From Polyangiaceae bacterium (lineage in GTDB: Bacteria > Myxococcota_A > Polyangia > Polyangiales > Polyangiaceae): a DNA stretch of 64,000 nt. The position numbers were made by a program, and so were the translations under genes. Shown piece by piece: positions 49,911 to 59,677 of the stretch. Every line of letters begins with the position of its first letter. Position 1 is the stretch's first letter. The stretch lies in the NCBI GenBank assembly GCA_015075635.1, contig JABTUA010000003.1, positions 1,922,001 to 1,986,000 of the forward strand, read 5' to 3'. The notes beneath the pieces were generated by a model. That model was given only the letters and a program-made list of their open reading frames with translations, ran no database searches and was not told the DNA's origin.

Positions 49911-52160
49911 TCAGGGCGCCGGCTCGATCTCCAGGTAGGCGAAGAAGGTGTAGGCAAAGTCCCCGGTGGACGCCGACTTCCCGCCGACGACGATGGACAA
50001 GCTGCCGTCGCTGACGTCCACGGTGGTCGTCTTCTCGAGCGTCGGCGCGGCGTCGGTCGTCACCGCGTCGTCCACGACCTTGACGCCCTCGATGCTCACG
50101 TTGTGGGGATCGCCCGGGTAGCCCTTGGCGGGGCGGCCGACTCCCACGGTCACGTTGTATTTGCCGGGATCCAGCGCGAACTCGAACAGGTTCGGACGCC
50201 CGTAGTCGTCGTAGACGTACGACTTCTGGACCTCGGAGTAGGCGCCGGCGTCGTCGTAGCCAAAGAGTGCGATGGCGGGGTTGTCGATGTTCTCGCCGCT
50301 CCAGCCGTAGCCCTTCTTGGCGTCGTAAGCGTCCCAGCCGACCTTGATGTAGGTCTTTCCTGCGACCACCAGCGGTTCCACGCTGGGCGAGCCCTGCGGA
50401 TCCTGGAAGTTCACGTAGTACTTCCCCTTCGGGTGCACGCTGCCCGAGACCTCGAGCACCGGCAGGGTGCTTCGCGAGCCCTCGATGTAGCGGCCGAGCT
50501 CGTAGCGCAGGGCCATCAGCGCATCGGGATCCTTGAGCCAGCTGGTCATGCTCGCGGCCACGCTCTTGACCGTCGGGTCCGCGATCTCGGCGCTGTCCAC
50601 CTTGGGGTGGGCACCGGCGTTGGCGAGCCAGAGGTATTCGTAGTCCTCGAAGCCCTCGCGCAAGAGCTCGGCGCGCACGTTGGGCGCGCCGCCGGGGAAG
50701 AAGCGCGCGCCGTCGTAGTAGGCCCAACCGCGGATCCGGTGCGTCCACGCCGCCCAGGGGATGATCCGCTCGTGCATGCCCTGAGTCTCGACCTTGGTCG
50801 GGTTGAAGTAGGGGTCCGGATCCTGATCCAGGCTGTAGAACCAGACCTGCTCGGAGTGGTCCTTCTGGCGCTTCCAGGCGTAGGCCTCTTGGTAGGCCTG
50901 GATGTGAGCGATCCAGATGTCGTAGCCACACGCGCCTTTCGCGTCCTCGGCGACCTCGGGCTTCGGCTCTTCACTCACCGCGATGCGCAAGTTGGGCGCC
51001 GCCTTCTTGGTCAGGCGGCACAGGTGTGCGGCCAGCGCCGCGTCGGCCGCGTCTTGGGGCTCGTTCTGCACGTAGTAGTAGGTCCGACCGGCCAAGCCGT
51101 TCTTGACCAGGTAGGCGTCGAGCGCCGACAGCCACTCGCTCCACTCGGCGTTGTAGGCGCTGGTGCCGTAGTGATCGCCGCCGCGGTCGATGCCGCAGAA
51201 GGTCTGGGGGCGCGGCGTCGAGTTGTCGACGAACTGGAAGATCTCCGCGTCGGGATAGCCGGCGCCGTTCCAGCCCTGTCCTAGCAGGTACTTCTTGCTC
51301 AGGTGCTGGATCGAGTAGTCCGCTCCTTCGTCGGGCTCGTCGAAGAAGGCGCTGCACTTGGTGGGAGAGGCGTCGTTGTCCCAGGTGATGTTCCACTTGA
51401 AGCCGCTCGGCCAGGTCGGGCTCGCCGGTGTCAGGCGATGGTCGTAGAGCACCGTGTGTGCCGCCTGGGCCGTCGCGCCTAGGCCTTGCACGCCGATGTT
51501 CAGCTGCGAAGAAAAATGGATCTCCTTGGGCAGCGCGAAGTCGAACACGTGCAGCTCGACCGGCACCGAGACCGCGGTGCCGCCGGAGGGAGTGAGCGTC
51601 AGCGTGGTCGTGTGATCGCCTGCTGGAGCGTTCTCCGGCACGTACACGGTCAGCCAGATGGGCGTGGGCGCGCTGCCGCTCAGCGTGACAGTGCCTCCGG
51701 ACGCCAGCTTCGTCAGCGTCTCGCTCCACTCACCGGCGAAGCCGACCTGAGCCAGCTCGACGCTGGCCCCCGGCAGGGTGCTGAACGGCGCCACCGCCAC
51801 GGTCACGGCTCCGCTCGTGGGGCTCACCACGAGCTGCGCGGGCTCCCACTCGTTCTTGGCCGCCGCCAGCTTCAGCCCAGACCGCTTCACCGTGGGGGCG
51901 GCGTCGCTGGTCTTCACCTTGCGCGTGGCGGGGGTGGTCCAGAGAGAGAGAGCCGCGGTGCTCTCTTCGAGCGCGTATGTGAAGTCGCTCGGGTCGAGCG
52001 GAACTGGCTCGACCGGCTTGCCGCCGGTGCCACCGGTGCCGCCGCCGGTGCCGCCGGCCCCTCCCGAGCCGCCGTCGCCGCCATCGTCCCCGCAGCCGCC
52101 AGCCAAGAAGAGCGCCGCCGCGAGCACGACACCCAATTTTCGAGTGGGCATGGCCGACAT
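49911..52160 (-). CDS. Lipoprotein with a DUF4091 glycoside-hydrolase-like domain
   Basis: This 749-residue protein (746 from a second ATG at 52151) has a signal peptide and lipobox LAGGC, then a Gly/Thr linker (GGAGGTGGGTGGTGG). A beta-sandwich at ~60-230 (AAKNEWEPAQLVV, PIWLTVYVPENAPAGDH) is followed by a TIM-barrel-like domain ~235-520 (YYVQNEPQDA, DIWIAHIQAYQEAY, EQVWFYSLDQDPDP). The DUF4091 end region (RAELLREGFEDYEYLWLA) leads to a C-terminal beta domain ~580-749. DUF4091 proteins include GH123-type N-acetylhexosaminidases. The catalytic pair is not confirmed here. The protein is likely cell-surface and glycan-directed. Confidence 0.78.
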   Translation of the reverse strand: MSAMPTRKLGVVLAAALFLAGGCGDDGGDGGSGGAGGTGGGTGGTGGKPVEPVPLDPSDFTYALEESTAALSLWTTPATRKVKTSDAAPTVKRSGLKLAAAKNEWEPAQLVVSPTSGAVTVAVAPFSTLPGASVELAQVGFAGEWSETLTKLASGGTVTLSGSAPTPIWLTVYVPENAPAGDHTTTLTLTPSGGTAVSVPVELHVFDFALPKEIHFSSQLNIGVQGLGATAQAAHTVLYDHRLTPASPTWPSGFKWNITWDNDASPTKCSAFFDEPDEGADYSIQHLSKKYLLGQGWNGAGYPDAEIFQFVDNSTPRPQTFCGIDRGGDHYGTSAYNAEWSEWLSALDAYLVKNGLAGRTYYYVQNEPQDAADAALAAHLCRLTKKAAPNLRIAVSEEPKPEVAEDAKGACGYDIWIAHIQAYQEAYAWKRQKDHSEQVWFYSLDQDPDPYFNPTKVETQGMHERIIPWAAWTHRIRGWAYYDGARFFPGGAPNVRAELLREGFEDYEYLWLANAGAHPKVDSAEIADPTVKSVAASMTSWLKDPDALMALRYELGRYIEGSRSTLPVLEVSGSVHPKGKYYVNFQDPQGSPSVEPLVVAGKTYIKVGWDAYDAKKGYGWSGENIDNPAIALFGYDDAGAYSEVQKSYVYDDYGRPNLFEFALDPGKYNVTVGVGRPAKGYPGDPHNVSIEGVKVVDDAVTTDAAPTLEKTTTVDVSDGSLSIVVGGKSASTGDFAYTFFAYLEIEPAP

Positions 52161-52199
52161 TCTAGGGCCTTTCGCCGTCGAGGGGACGGTCAGCCTCCA

Positions 52200-54728
52200 T
52201 CAGCGGTGCTCACCGCCGAGCCGCTGCCCGAGCCAGCCGAGCGCGTCGGAGGAGTCGAGCTCCGTGGCGAGCTCCGCGGACTGCTTCAGGTGGCTCGCCC
52301 ACTCGGGGTAGCGCTCTTCGTAGCTCGAGGTGGCGAGCGCGAGCAGGAGCGGGCGCCCTGCGGCGAGCGACGCGACGTGGGGAACGTCCGCGACGTTCAG
52401 GATGTGGCTCACGTGGAAGCTGAGGCGCATGCCGATGCCGAAGCGGTCGAGGAAGGTGCTGGTGAGCGGCCCGACCGCCACCGCGTCGAAGGGCTGCCAG
52501 ACCGCCTGGGCGAACAGCCCGGGCAGGGCCGCCTCGTCCACGGCCAAGAGGCCGATCGGCACGCCGCTGCCGACCAGGCTGCGGGCGACGCGCGCCGCCT
52601 GCAAGAGCTCGTGGGCGCGCTGTCCCGCGATGGGATCCCCGAGCAGCACTCCGTCCGTGAAGGTCGGCCAGCCGTACCACCAGGTCTCGCCGGTGCCGCG
52701 GGGAGAGACGTAGAGCGCGTTGAGCCCCGCGGCGTCGGCTGCTCGCAACAGCTCGAGGCCCGCGAGGACCGCGGCCGAGCCGTCGCTCAGCACCACGATG
52801 GGTGCGCCGGGGTGCGAGAGCCGTGCGTGAGCCGGCACGGAGACTCCGGGCTCGACCTCGATCTCGATCCGGGTCGCGCCGAGGCCGTCCACGACGACCT
52901 CGCCGAGCACATGGTGTGCGACCGGCACGTCGGGCTGCCAGCGCAAGAGCGCCCCGAGCTCGCTCCGCGTCTTCTCGGGCTCGAGCTCGGTGGGGCTCGG
53001 CAGCGCCGACGCCGCGGCCTCTGCCCACTGCTTCGCGAGCTCCTTCACGGTCGGGCTCGTCGCCGGCACCTGACCGCCCTCGAAGCACTGGAACACCGAG
53101 GCAGGCAGCTCGTCGAGCTCCGGCTCGGGCAGCGGCTCGTCTGCGCCCGCCAGCAGGTGGTGGTCGAGGAAGCCGTAGATCGCCTCCCGCATGGGCTTCG
53201 GCAAGCCGTGATCGCCCGGGAAGCTCTGGAGCCTGAGCGCGTCGCCTGCGCCGAACAGCTCGTAGACGGTGCGCGCCTGCCCTTCGGCCTTCAGCGCGCC
53301 CTGGGTCGGGAACATCGGATCGTCGAGCGCATCGAGGAGCAGCTGCGGGCGCGGCGCGAACAGCGCGGCGATCTCACCCATGTCCGTGAACGAGGCGACC
53401 GCCGGGACGTGCGAGCAAGAGCAGTGGGTGGCTCCCGTCGCCAGGAAGTCCTCGTACTGAGTGACGTAGACCGCCGGCGCCGAGACGTGGACGCGGGGAT
53501 CGGCGACCGAGGTGAACAAGGAGTTCAGCCCGCCGCCGGACGCCCCCGTCAGCGCGATCCGAGCGCCGTCGGCGTCGCTGCGCGTGAGCACGTAGTCCAA
53601 CGCGCGCATGCTGTCCCAGACCATGAGGCTGAGGTTCGAGTGGCCGCTGAGGTTCAGGCCCGGCGACTCGTCGTGGGAGTTGCCGGGAACCTTGCGCTCG
53701 CCCTGCCCGAACGGATCGTAAGTGAGGGTGAGGAAGCCCAGGCTCGCCAGCGCGCGGCCTCGCGCCGTGACGACGGGGTGGCTCTTGCCCGCCGTCCAGT
53801 GGCCCACCGGCGAGATCACCACCGGGAACGGGCCTGCGCCGTCGGGCACGTAGACGTTCGCCGTGACGACGAACCCCGGGCGGCTCTCGAAGGTGACGCG
53901 CTCGATGCGGTAGCCTTCGAGTTGGGTGTGTCCGAGCACGTTCGCCTGGAGCGGGGTCTTCTGAGGCAGAGGGTCGAGCCTCAGCGCTTGCAGCACGTCC
54001 TGGCGCAGCCCCTTGGCGCGCTCCGTCCACTGTGCCTCCGAGCTCGGCGTCGGGATGGCGGCGGCGTAGCTCTGAGCGCGCGCTACGATGTCGTCCAGCA
54101 CCATGCCGGCGGCGAAGCCCTGATCCAGGACCAGCCAGCGGGACTCGTCCAGCGCCGGGTCGTACTCCGGATCGGTCGCCAACACGATCGCATCGGCCAC
54201 CTCGTAGTAGCTGCCGGCATCCGCCAGGGTGAGCTCGACCGGTCCCGCCGGCAGCGTGACCTCGCCGGCTCGCTGCCAGCTGAAGTCGTTCAGGTTCGAT
54301 GAAGCGTGCGTCGGCGCGAGGAACGTACCGCCGACGCCGATCTGCCAGCGCCGATCCTCCCCGCTGCCCTCCCAGCCACGGGCCCAGACCGAGTACTTTC
54401 CTGCCACCGGGATGTCGGCGACGGCCGTCATGACGTCGCTCGACGCCTTTCCGAGCAGCCCCGAGACGCCGAAGCCGGTGCCCGAGTGCCGGGGCAGATG
54501 AGCCTGCCGGGTCCACGTGCCTTCGAAGTCCTCGCACTCGAGTCGCAGCACGTGGTGGGTCACCTCGGGCTTCGCAGGCGGGCGCTCCTCCTCGGGAGTC
54601 GTGAGCGCGGGGCCGTCCGACTCGCCCCACTGCCCGCAGCCGGACGCGAGCAAGATCGACAACCGGGCCGCGACTTCGGCGAGCCGCCGGTCCAATGGTC
54701 GCCCTCGCACCAACATCGCGAAGAGCAT
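52200..54728 (-). CDS. Exported acetyl-xylan-esterase-like alpha/beta hydrolase
   Basis: This ~842-residue lipoprotein-like protein starts at ATG 54728 (or 54716). The lipobox is LLASGC. An N-terminal carbohydrate-module-like sandwich (~45-160: LECEDFEGTWTRQ, YSVWARGWEGSG, SWQRAGEVTLPAGPVELTLA) precedes an alpha/beta-hydrolase (~250-500). That domain carries the nucleophile in ALTGASGGGLNSL, the acid in LDALDDPMFP and the His in FPGDHGLPKP. This matches the AXE1/acetyl-xylan-esterase group. The C-terminal ~320 residues form a second hydrolase-like domain without a clear catalytic triad. Together with the neighbouring DUF4091 gene it suggests plant- or microbe-glycan breakdown. Confidence 0.75.
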   Translation of the reverse strand: MLFAMLVRGRPLDRRLAEVAARLSILLASGCGQWGESDGPALTTPEEERPPAKPEVTHHVLRLECEDFEGTWTRQAHLPRHSGTGFGVSGLLGKASSDVMTAVADIPVAGKYSVWARGWEGSGEDRRWQIGVGGTFLAPTHASSNLNDFSWQRAGEVTLPAGPVELTLADAGSYYEVADAIVLATDPEYDPALDESRWLVLDQGFAAGMVLDDIVARAQSYAAAIPTPSSEAQWTERAKGLRQDVLQALRLDPLPQKTPLQANVLGHTQLEGYRIERVTFESRPGFVVTANVYVPDGAGPFPVVISPVGHWTAGKSHPVVTARGRALASLGFLTLTYDPFGQGERKVPGNSHDESPGLNLSGHSNLSLMVWDSMRALDYVLTRSDADGARIALTGASGGGLNSLFTSVADPRVHVSAPAVYVTQYEDFLATGATHCSCSHVPAVASFTDMGEIAALFAPRPQLLLDALDDPMFPTQGALKAEGQARTVYELFGAGDALRLQSFPGDHGLPKPMREAIYGFLDHHLLAGADEPLPEPELDELPASVFQCFEGGQVPATSPTVKELAKQWAEAAASALPSPTELEPEKTRSELGALLRWQPDVPVAHHVLGEVVVDGLGATRIEIEVEPGVSVPAHARLSHPGAPIVVLSDGSAAVLAGLELLRAADAAGLNALYVSPRGTGETWWYGWPTFTDGVLLGDPIAGQRAHELLQAARVARSLVGSGVPIGLLAVDEAALPGLFAQAVWQPFDAVAVGPLTSTFLDRFGIGMRLSFHVSHILNVADVPHVASLAAGRPLLLALATSSYEERYPEWASHLKQSAELATELDSSDALGWLGQRLGGEHR

Positions 54729-54785
54729 AGCGGATCGGGCGGGCAGCGGCCGCTCGGCTGCCTCACCCGGCGCGTCCACGCGAGC

Positions 54786-55313
54786 TCAGGGTCCCCAGTC
54801 CACGCAACCGAGCATGTCCATGACCGCTGGCTTGGGGGGCGCTAGGCCGGAGTCCGGCGGCAGCGGGCACGGACCATCGAACACGTTGAGCTTCAGGGTG
54901 GCGGCGCTACCGCTGACGACGATCTTGGACGAGTCGTCGATGCACCAGTCCTTGGCGGAGCCGCCTGCCGGTGCTGGGGCGCGGAACGAACCGGACAGCG
55001 AGTCCCCTTGCGCGGCGCTCGTCCAGGAGAAGTCGATGGCGCCGTCGGGGCTCAGGGCCGCCGAGAGGGAGCTCGCCGAAGCCGTGACGGCTGCGAGCGG
55101 ATAGAGGGTCGTGTGGATCTTCGGGTCGTTCGGAAAGTAGAGCCGGCCGGAAACCCCGAACGTCCCCGGCGTGCAGCTGGGTTGCTCCAGCACCCCGCTG
55201 ACTCCGCCAAGACCCCCGCCGCCGCCGCTGCCGGAGCCCCCGCCTCCGCCGTCACCCGAGCAGCCCGCTACGATCACCGCCCAGACGAGGGCGAACGACA
55301 TGCGCAACGGCAT
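54786..55313 (-). CDS. Small lipoprotein of unknown function
   Basis: This 175-residue protein (171 from ATG 55301) has signal peptide and lipobox VIVAGC, then a Gly/Ser linker. A beta-rich domain follows with four cysteines (SCTPGTFGVSG, AKDWCIDDSSKIVVSG, DGPCPLPPD, MLGCVDWG) that could form two disulfides. I do not recognise the family. It is divergent to the Cys-rich lipoprotein gene across 85 bp. Confidence 0.6.
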   Translation of the reverse strand: MPLRMSFALVWAVIVAGCSGDGGGGGSGSGGGGGLGGVSGVLEQPSCTPGTFGVSGRLYFPNDPKIHTTLYPLAAVTASASSLSAALSPDGAIDFSWTSAAQGDSLSGSFRAPAPAGGSAKDWCIDDSSKIVVSGSAATLKLNVFDGPCPLPPDSGLAPPKPAVMDMLGCVDWGP

Positions 55314-55398
55314 GGCAACCAAGCTACACGAAAACCGCGCTCCACGCGCGCTGCCAGTGTCGGGGAGATTCCGAGGGGTTCGCCGTATGCTGTGGCAC

Positions 55399-56277
55399 AT
55401 GACCCGAGCCCTGGCCTTCCCCGCCCGCGCCACCGCCGCCCTGATGCTCGCTCTCGGCGTGCTCGGCGCGGGGTGCAGCGAGGACGAGCCGAGCGCGGAG
55501 GAGAAGTTCTGGAAACGGTACGGCGAGATCTACTGCTCCAAGGTCGTCTCGTGCTGTCAAGCGGAGGGGCGAGCGCACGACGTCGGTGCGTGCGAGCAGG
55601 CGACCTCGGTGTTGGGCGTGCTGTTCGGCAAGGGTGAGTTCAGCCAGGCCCGGGCGGACCTCTGTTTGTCCGAGCTCCAGGCCTGGGACTGCAGCGAGGG
55701 TGACGGGCCCGACTCCTGCGACCGGGTCTTCCAGGGCAAGGTGGGCCCGGGCGGCGCCTGCGACACCTCGATGGACTGCGCGCGCCCCGCGGAGGGCGAC
55801 GTGACCTGCTACTACACGTTCGCGGAGGGGAGCGAGAACGGCGCGGGGGTGTGCAAGACGACGCCGAAGCCCGCCGCCGGTCAACCCTGCGGCTCGAGCT
55901 ACTCGACGGCCACGGAGTACTTCACTTGCGAAGACGACCCGAGCCTGTACTGCGACTGGCAGACCGAGGTCTGCAAGACGCGCCTCCCCATCGGGTCGCC
56001 CTGCGAGCTCGACGAGTGCGCGGTCGCCGCGACTTGCTCCTTCGACGACGCTGGCGGCAAGAGCTGCGTCGCGAGCACCCCCATCGGTGGCGATTGCTCG
56101 AACGTGTCCTGCGTCGAGGACGCCTACTGCGACCAAACGAGCCAGAAGTGCGTGAAGCTCAAGGGAGCCGGTGAGCCTTGCTCGTCGTTCTTCGAGTGCG
56201 ACGGCTTCTGCGACAGCGACACCGGCAAGTGCGAGGGTAGCTCGTCCTTCGGCGTGTCCTGCGTGACGCGAGGCTGA
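55399..56277 (+). CDS. Cys-rich lipoprotein of the myxobacterial Dickkopf-like type
   Basis: This ~292-residue protein starts at ATG 55399 (an ATG at 55387 is alternative). Lipobox LGAGC is followed by a helical part with CSKVVSCCQAEG and CLSELQAWDC. Five or six short Cys modules then take the form G-x-x-C-x5-C-x2-x4-C (GPGGACDTSMDCARPAEGD, AAGQPCGSSYS, PIGSPCELDECAVAATC, PIGGDCSNVSCVEDAYC, GAGEPCSSFFECDGFC). This repeat pattern is common in secreted proteins of Polyangiales. Disulfide-rich surface role; specific function unknown. Confidence 0.72.
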   Translation: MTRALAFPARATAALMLALGVLGAGCSEDEPSAEEKFWKRYGEIYCSKVVSCCQAEGRAHDVGACEQATSVLGVLFGKGEFSQARADLCLSELQAWDCSEGDGPDSCDRVFQGKVGPGGACDTSMDCARPAEGDVTCYYTFAEGSENGAGVCKTTPKPAAGQPCGSSYSTATEYFTCEDDPSLYCDWQTEVCKTRLPIGSPCELDECAVAATCSFDDAGGKSCVASTPIGGDCSNVSCVEDAYCDQTSQKCVKLKGAGEPCSSFFECDGFCDSDTGKCEGSSSFGVSCVTRG

Positions 56278-56296
56278 CCCGAGCGCCGTCGAGCCC

Positions 56297-57742
56297 TCAC
56301 GGCTCGAACAGGTCCAGCGCCCGCCGATCGGCGGACGCGCGCCGCGCGCGGGTCTCGGCCCAGCGCCGCAGGGCCTGCACGCGCTCCTCGTAGAGCACGG
56401 CCAGCGGGATGATCTCCGCCGCGGCGGCGTCGAGGTCGGCCTGGGTGAGCTCCCGCGAGCCGGCGAAGGCACGGAACAGCGCGCTGGACACCACCTGCTC
56501 GATCTCGGCGCCGGAGAAGCGGTCGAGCCGGCGTGCGAGCTCGGTGACGCTGAACTGGCTCGGGTCGCGCCCGCGGCGCCGGAGGTGAACGGTCAGGATC
56601 TCTTCACGGTCCTTGGACGACGGGAGATCGACGAAGAAGATCTCGTCGAAGCGCCCGCGCCGCGCGAGCTCGGGCGGGAGGCGGTCGACCTCGTTGGCCG
56701 TCGCTGCCACGAAGACGGGCGCGCGTCGTTCTTGCAGCCAGGTCAAGAAGGAGCCGAAGGTGCGGCCGAGGCGCGCGTCGCCCGGATCGCCGGCCAGGCC
56801 TTTCTCGATCTCGTCCACCCAGAGCACGACCGGCGCCACCGCCTCGACGGCCGACAGACCGTCGCGCAGCGCCAGCTCCGGGGACCCCGAAGAGAACACC
56901 GACGCGAAGTCCAGCCGTACCAGCGGCAGACCGAGGACCGCCGCCGCGGCCTTGCTCACCAGCGACTTGCCGCAGCCCTGTACACCGCACACCAGCATGC
57001 CGCGCGGCTCGTCGAGCCCGTAGCTGCGGGCTCGGTCGGAGAACGCCAGCACGCGCTCGCCGAGCCACACCTTCAGTACGCCGAGCCCGCCCACGTCGTT
57101 CAAGCTCACCTCGGCTTCGACGAGCTCGAGCGTGGCGCGGCTGCGGAGCACGCGGCGCTTCTCGTGCCCGATGCGCGCGGCGGCCTCCGCGGGGGATCCT
57201 GCCGTGGCCGCGTCGCGGAACGCCCGCTCCGCCTCGAGCAGCGTCATGCCTCGCGCGGCCTGGAGCAGCGGGCCCCGCTCGCCGAGCACGGGCGTCGGCT
57301 GCTCCTGCACCACGTCGTCGAGCGCGGCGGACAGCTCGCTCACGCTCGGCAGCGGCAGAGGCAGCACCGCGACGTCGCGCTCGAGCTCGGTGGGCAGGTC
57401 GAGCGCCGGCGCCAGGAGCACCAGAGGTGGCGCCGGCGGCGCGAAGCCGGCGACGAAGTCGCGGAGCGCTCGGGCGACGCGCGCGTCGCCGATCCAGCGG
57501 TGCACGTCGAGCAACACTCGCACGCGCGTCGGGTCGTCCAGCGCCTCGAGGATCACGCGCACCAGATCGCCCGCGGCGTCCGCGGAGCGCGTGGCCGTCC
57601 AGCGCTCGAGCTCTCGGCCCCCGAAGGCACGTCCGAGCAGCTCGAGGGCACGCGCCTCCTCGCGCGTCTCGAGGGCGACGAGCGGGAAGCCCGCGGCCAG
57701 GCGGCGGGACAGCTCGACTTCGACGTCGTTCGACACGCTCAT
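56297..57742 (-). CDS. Ycf46-like AAA ATPase
   Basis: This 481-residue protein has an N-terminal degenerate nucleotide-fold domain (~1-190) and an AAA+ module (~215-430). Walker A is GVQGCGKSLVSK, Walker B VVLWVDEIEKGL, sensor 1 FVAATANEVDRLPPEL with the Arg-finger region RRGRFDEIFFVDLP, and a lid DRFSGAEIEQVV. This is the layout of cyanobacterial and plastid Ycf46 proteins, whose function is not established. ATG 57742 overlaps the stop of the PilB-like gene as ATGA, so both are made together. A role in assembling or regulating the pilus/secretion motor is suggested only by this coupling. Confidence 0.82.
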   Translation of the reverse strand: MSVSNDVEVELSRRLAAGFPLVALETREEARALELLGRAFGGRELERWTATRSADAAGDLVRVILEALDDPTRVRVLLDVHRWIGDARVARALRDFVAGFAPPAPPLVLLAPALDLPTELERDVAVLPLPLPSVSELSAALDDVVQEQPTPVLGERGPLLQAARGMTLLEAERAFRDAATAGSPAEAAARIGHEKRRVLRSRATLELVEAEVSLNDVGGLGVLKVWLGERVLAFSDRARSYGLDEPRGMLVCGVQGCGKSLVSKAAAAVLGLPLVRLDFASVFSSGSPELALRDGLSAVEAVAPVVLWVDEIEKGLAGDPGDARLGRTFGSFLTWLQERRAPVFVAATANEVDRLPPELARRGRFDEIFFVDLPSSKDREEILTVHLRRRGRDPSQFSVTELARRLDRFSGAEIEQVVSSALFRAFAGSRELTQADLDAAAAEIIPLAVLYEERVQALRRWAETRARRASADRRALDLFEP

Positions 57743-59583
57743 GCCTCCGTCGTCACCCGCAGCACCTCGGCGAAGGTCGTGACGCCGCGGGCGAGCTTCT
57801 TGATCGCGGCCTCGCGCAGCGTCATCAGGCCGTCGTCCCGCGCCTGCCGCATCATCTCCTTGGCCCCAGCGCGCCCGACGATCATGCGCCGGAGCTTGTC
57901 GTCGATCTCCATGACCTCGAACACCCCCGTGCGCCCGTAGAGCCCGGTGTTGCGGCAGCGCACGCAGCCCTCGCCCTCGGGGACCATGACCTCGCGGAAC
58001 TCCCCGCCCGCGTCCAGCGCGTCCACGTCCACGCCGAGCATCGCCATCTGGTCGCGCAACAGGAACGTCTCCACGCGGCAGTTCGAGCACACCAACCGCA
58101 CCAGGCGCTGCGCGGCCACGCAGACCAGCGTGGAGGCGAGCACGAACGGATCCACGCCGAGCTCGAGCAGCCGCGTCACGCCGGTCGGCGCGTCGTTGGT
58201 GTGCAGCGTGGCCACGACCAGGTGCCCGGTGAGCGCCGCCTGCGCGGCGATGGTGGCGGTCTCCGGGTCGCGGATCTCGCCCACCATGATCACGTCCGGG
58301 TCCTGGCGCAGCACGGTGCGCAGACCCTCCGGGAAGGTCAGCCCGATCTTCGGCTGGACCGCGATCTGGTTCAGCTCCTCGAGCACGATCTCGATGGGGT
58401 CCTCCAGGGTCACCACGTTGATCTCCGGGCTCGCGACCGCGCGGAGCGTGGCGTAGAGCGTGGACGTCTTGCCGCTGCCGGTCGGGCCCGTGACCAGGAT
58501 CAGGCCGTTCTGCCGCGCGATGGCGCGCTCGACCACCGCGAGCTGCTCGGGGAAGAGCCCGATGTCCGGGAGGTCGCGGACCATCACCTCGGGGTCGAAC
58601 ACGCGCAGCACCAGCTTCTCGCCGAAGGCGACGCTCACGGTCGAGACGCGCAGCTCCACCTCGCGCTCGCCGCGCGCCATCTTGATGCGTCCGTCCTGGG
58701 CCCTGCGCTTCTCGGCGATGTCCAGGCGTGCCAGGGTCTTGATGCGGCTGACCACCGCGGAGTGCACCACCTTGGGCAGGCTGTGCACGCGGTGCAGCAC
58801 GCCGTCGATGCGCATGCGGACCACGCTCTGTTCGCGGTGCGGCTCGAAGTGTACGTCACTGGCGCGCTGGTCCAGGGCGTAGTTGAGCAGGTACTCCACC
58901 GCCGCGACGACGTGGCTGTCGGCGGCGTCGATCTCGTCGACCCGCTTGAGCTGCACGTAGCGCTCGAGGTTGCCGATGTCCACGCCCGGAGACGCGATCT
59001 CCTTGGCTGCCGCGGTGACTGCGCCGCGGAAGCCGTAGAACTCGGTGATGAGCCGGTAGATCTCGCTGGGCGTGGACAGCACCATGCGCGGCTCGCGCTT
59101 GACGTAGGTGCGGATGTCGTCCGCGAGCTGAGCGTCCAGCGGGTCGGTCACCGCCACCGTCACCGTCGTCGGATCGGCCGCGATGACCAGCGCGCCGTGC
59201 TTGCGGGCGAAGGGCCGCGACAGGTACTGGGGCGCGAGCTTCGCGTCGAGCTTGAGCGGATCGAGATCGACGAAGGGCAAGCCCACCTCCGTCGCGAGCG
59301 CCTGCATGATGACGCGCTCCGTGAGGGCGTAGCGCTCGTCGCCGCCCACGCCGAAGCCCATGGCCACCAGCACCTCCGCCGGGTGCACGGGCTCGTCGCC
59401 GCCCGGCCGGCGGCCGCGGGTCACACCCGTCTTTGCGCGCAGCACGCGGGCGCGCTCCTTGTCCTGGCGCACCACCGCGTCGCGGTGCTGCTCCGGCGTG
59501 ATGATGCGCGCGGCCTCGAGCACGCGGCACAACATCTCGACGGTGAGCGCGCGGGGGCGGGCGGGAGCGCGGGGGTTCGTCAC
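57739..59583 (-). CDS. PilB/GspE-type type IV pilus or type II secretion ATPase
   Basis: This 614-residue assembly ATPase has an N-terminal MshEN/GspE-N domain (~65-190, with LPFVDLDPLKLDAKLAPQYL), an intermediate domain, then the motor core. Walker A is VTGPTGSGKTSTLY, the Asp box is VVTLEDPIE, Walker B is DPDVIMVGEIRDPETA, and the His box is GHLVVATLHTND. The zinc tetracysteine has VCSNC and GCVRCRNTGLYG. The GTG at 59583 is used; ATG 59535 (MLCRVLEAA) would shorten it by 16 residues. Only the ATPase and its Ycf46-like partner are present: no inner-membrane platform or pilin genes adjoin it. Confidence 0.87.
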   Translation of the reverse strand: MTNPRAPARPRALTVEMLCRVLEAARIITPEQHRDAVVRQDKERARVLRAKTGVTRGRRPGGDEPVHPAEVLVAMGFGVGGDERYALTERVIMQALATEVGLPFVDLDPLKLDAKLAPQYLSRPFARKHGALVIAADPTTVTVAVTDPLDAQLADDIRTYVKREPRMVLSTPSEIYRLITEFYGFRGAVTAAAKEIASPGVDIGNLERYVQLKRVDEIDAADSHVVAAVEYLLNYALDQRASDVHFEPHREQSVVRMRIDGVLHRVHSLPKVVHSAVVSRIKTLARLDIAEKRRAQDGRIKMARGEREVELRVSTVSVAFGEKLVLRVFDPEVMVRDLPDIGLFPEQLAVVERAIARQNGLILVTGPTGSGKTSTLYATLRAVASPEINVVTLEDPIEIVLEELNQIAVQPKIGLTFPEGLRTVLRQDPDVIMVGEIRDPETATIAAQAALTGHLVVATLHTNDAPTGVTRLLELGVDPFVLASTLVCVAAQRLVRLVCSNCRVETFLLRDQMAMLGVDVDALDAGGEFREVMVPEGEGCVRCRNTGLYGRTGVFEVMEIDDKLRRMIVGRAGAKEMMRQARDDGLMTLREAAIKKLARGVTTFAEVLRVTTEA

Positions 59584-59677
59584 CAGGGGGCCCAGCGTAC
59601 GCGCGCGCGCGGCGGCGGTCCATGTCGCCTGTCCGTGCGGGGCCGGAACGCGTGGTGTCCTCGAAGGTACGAAGAGC

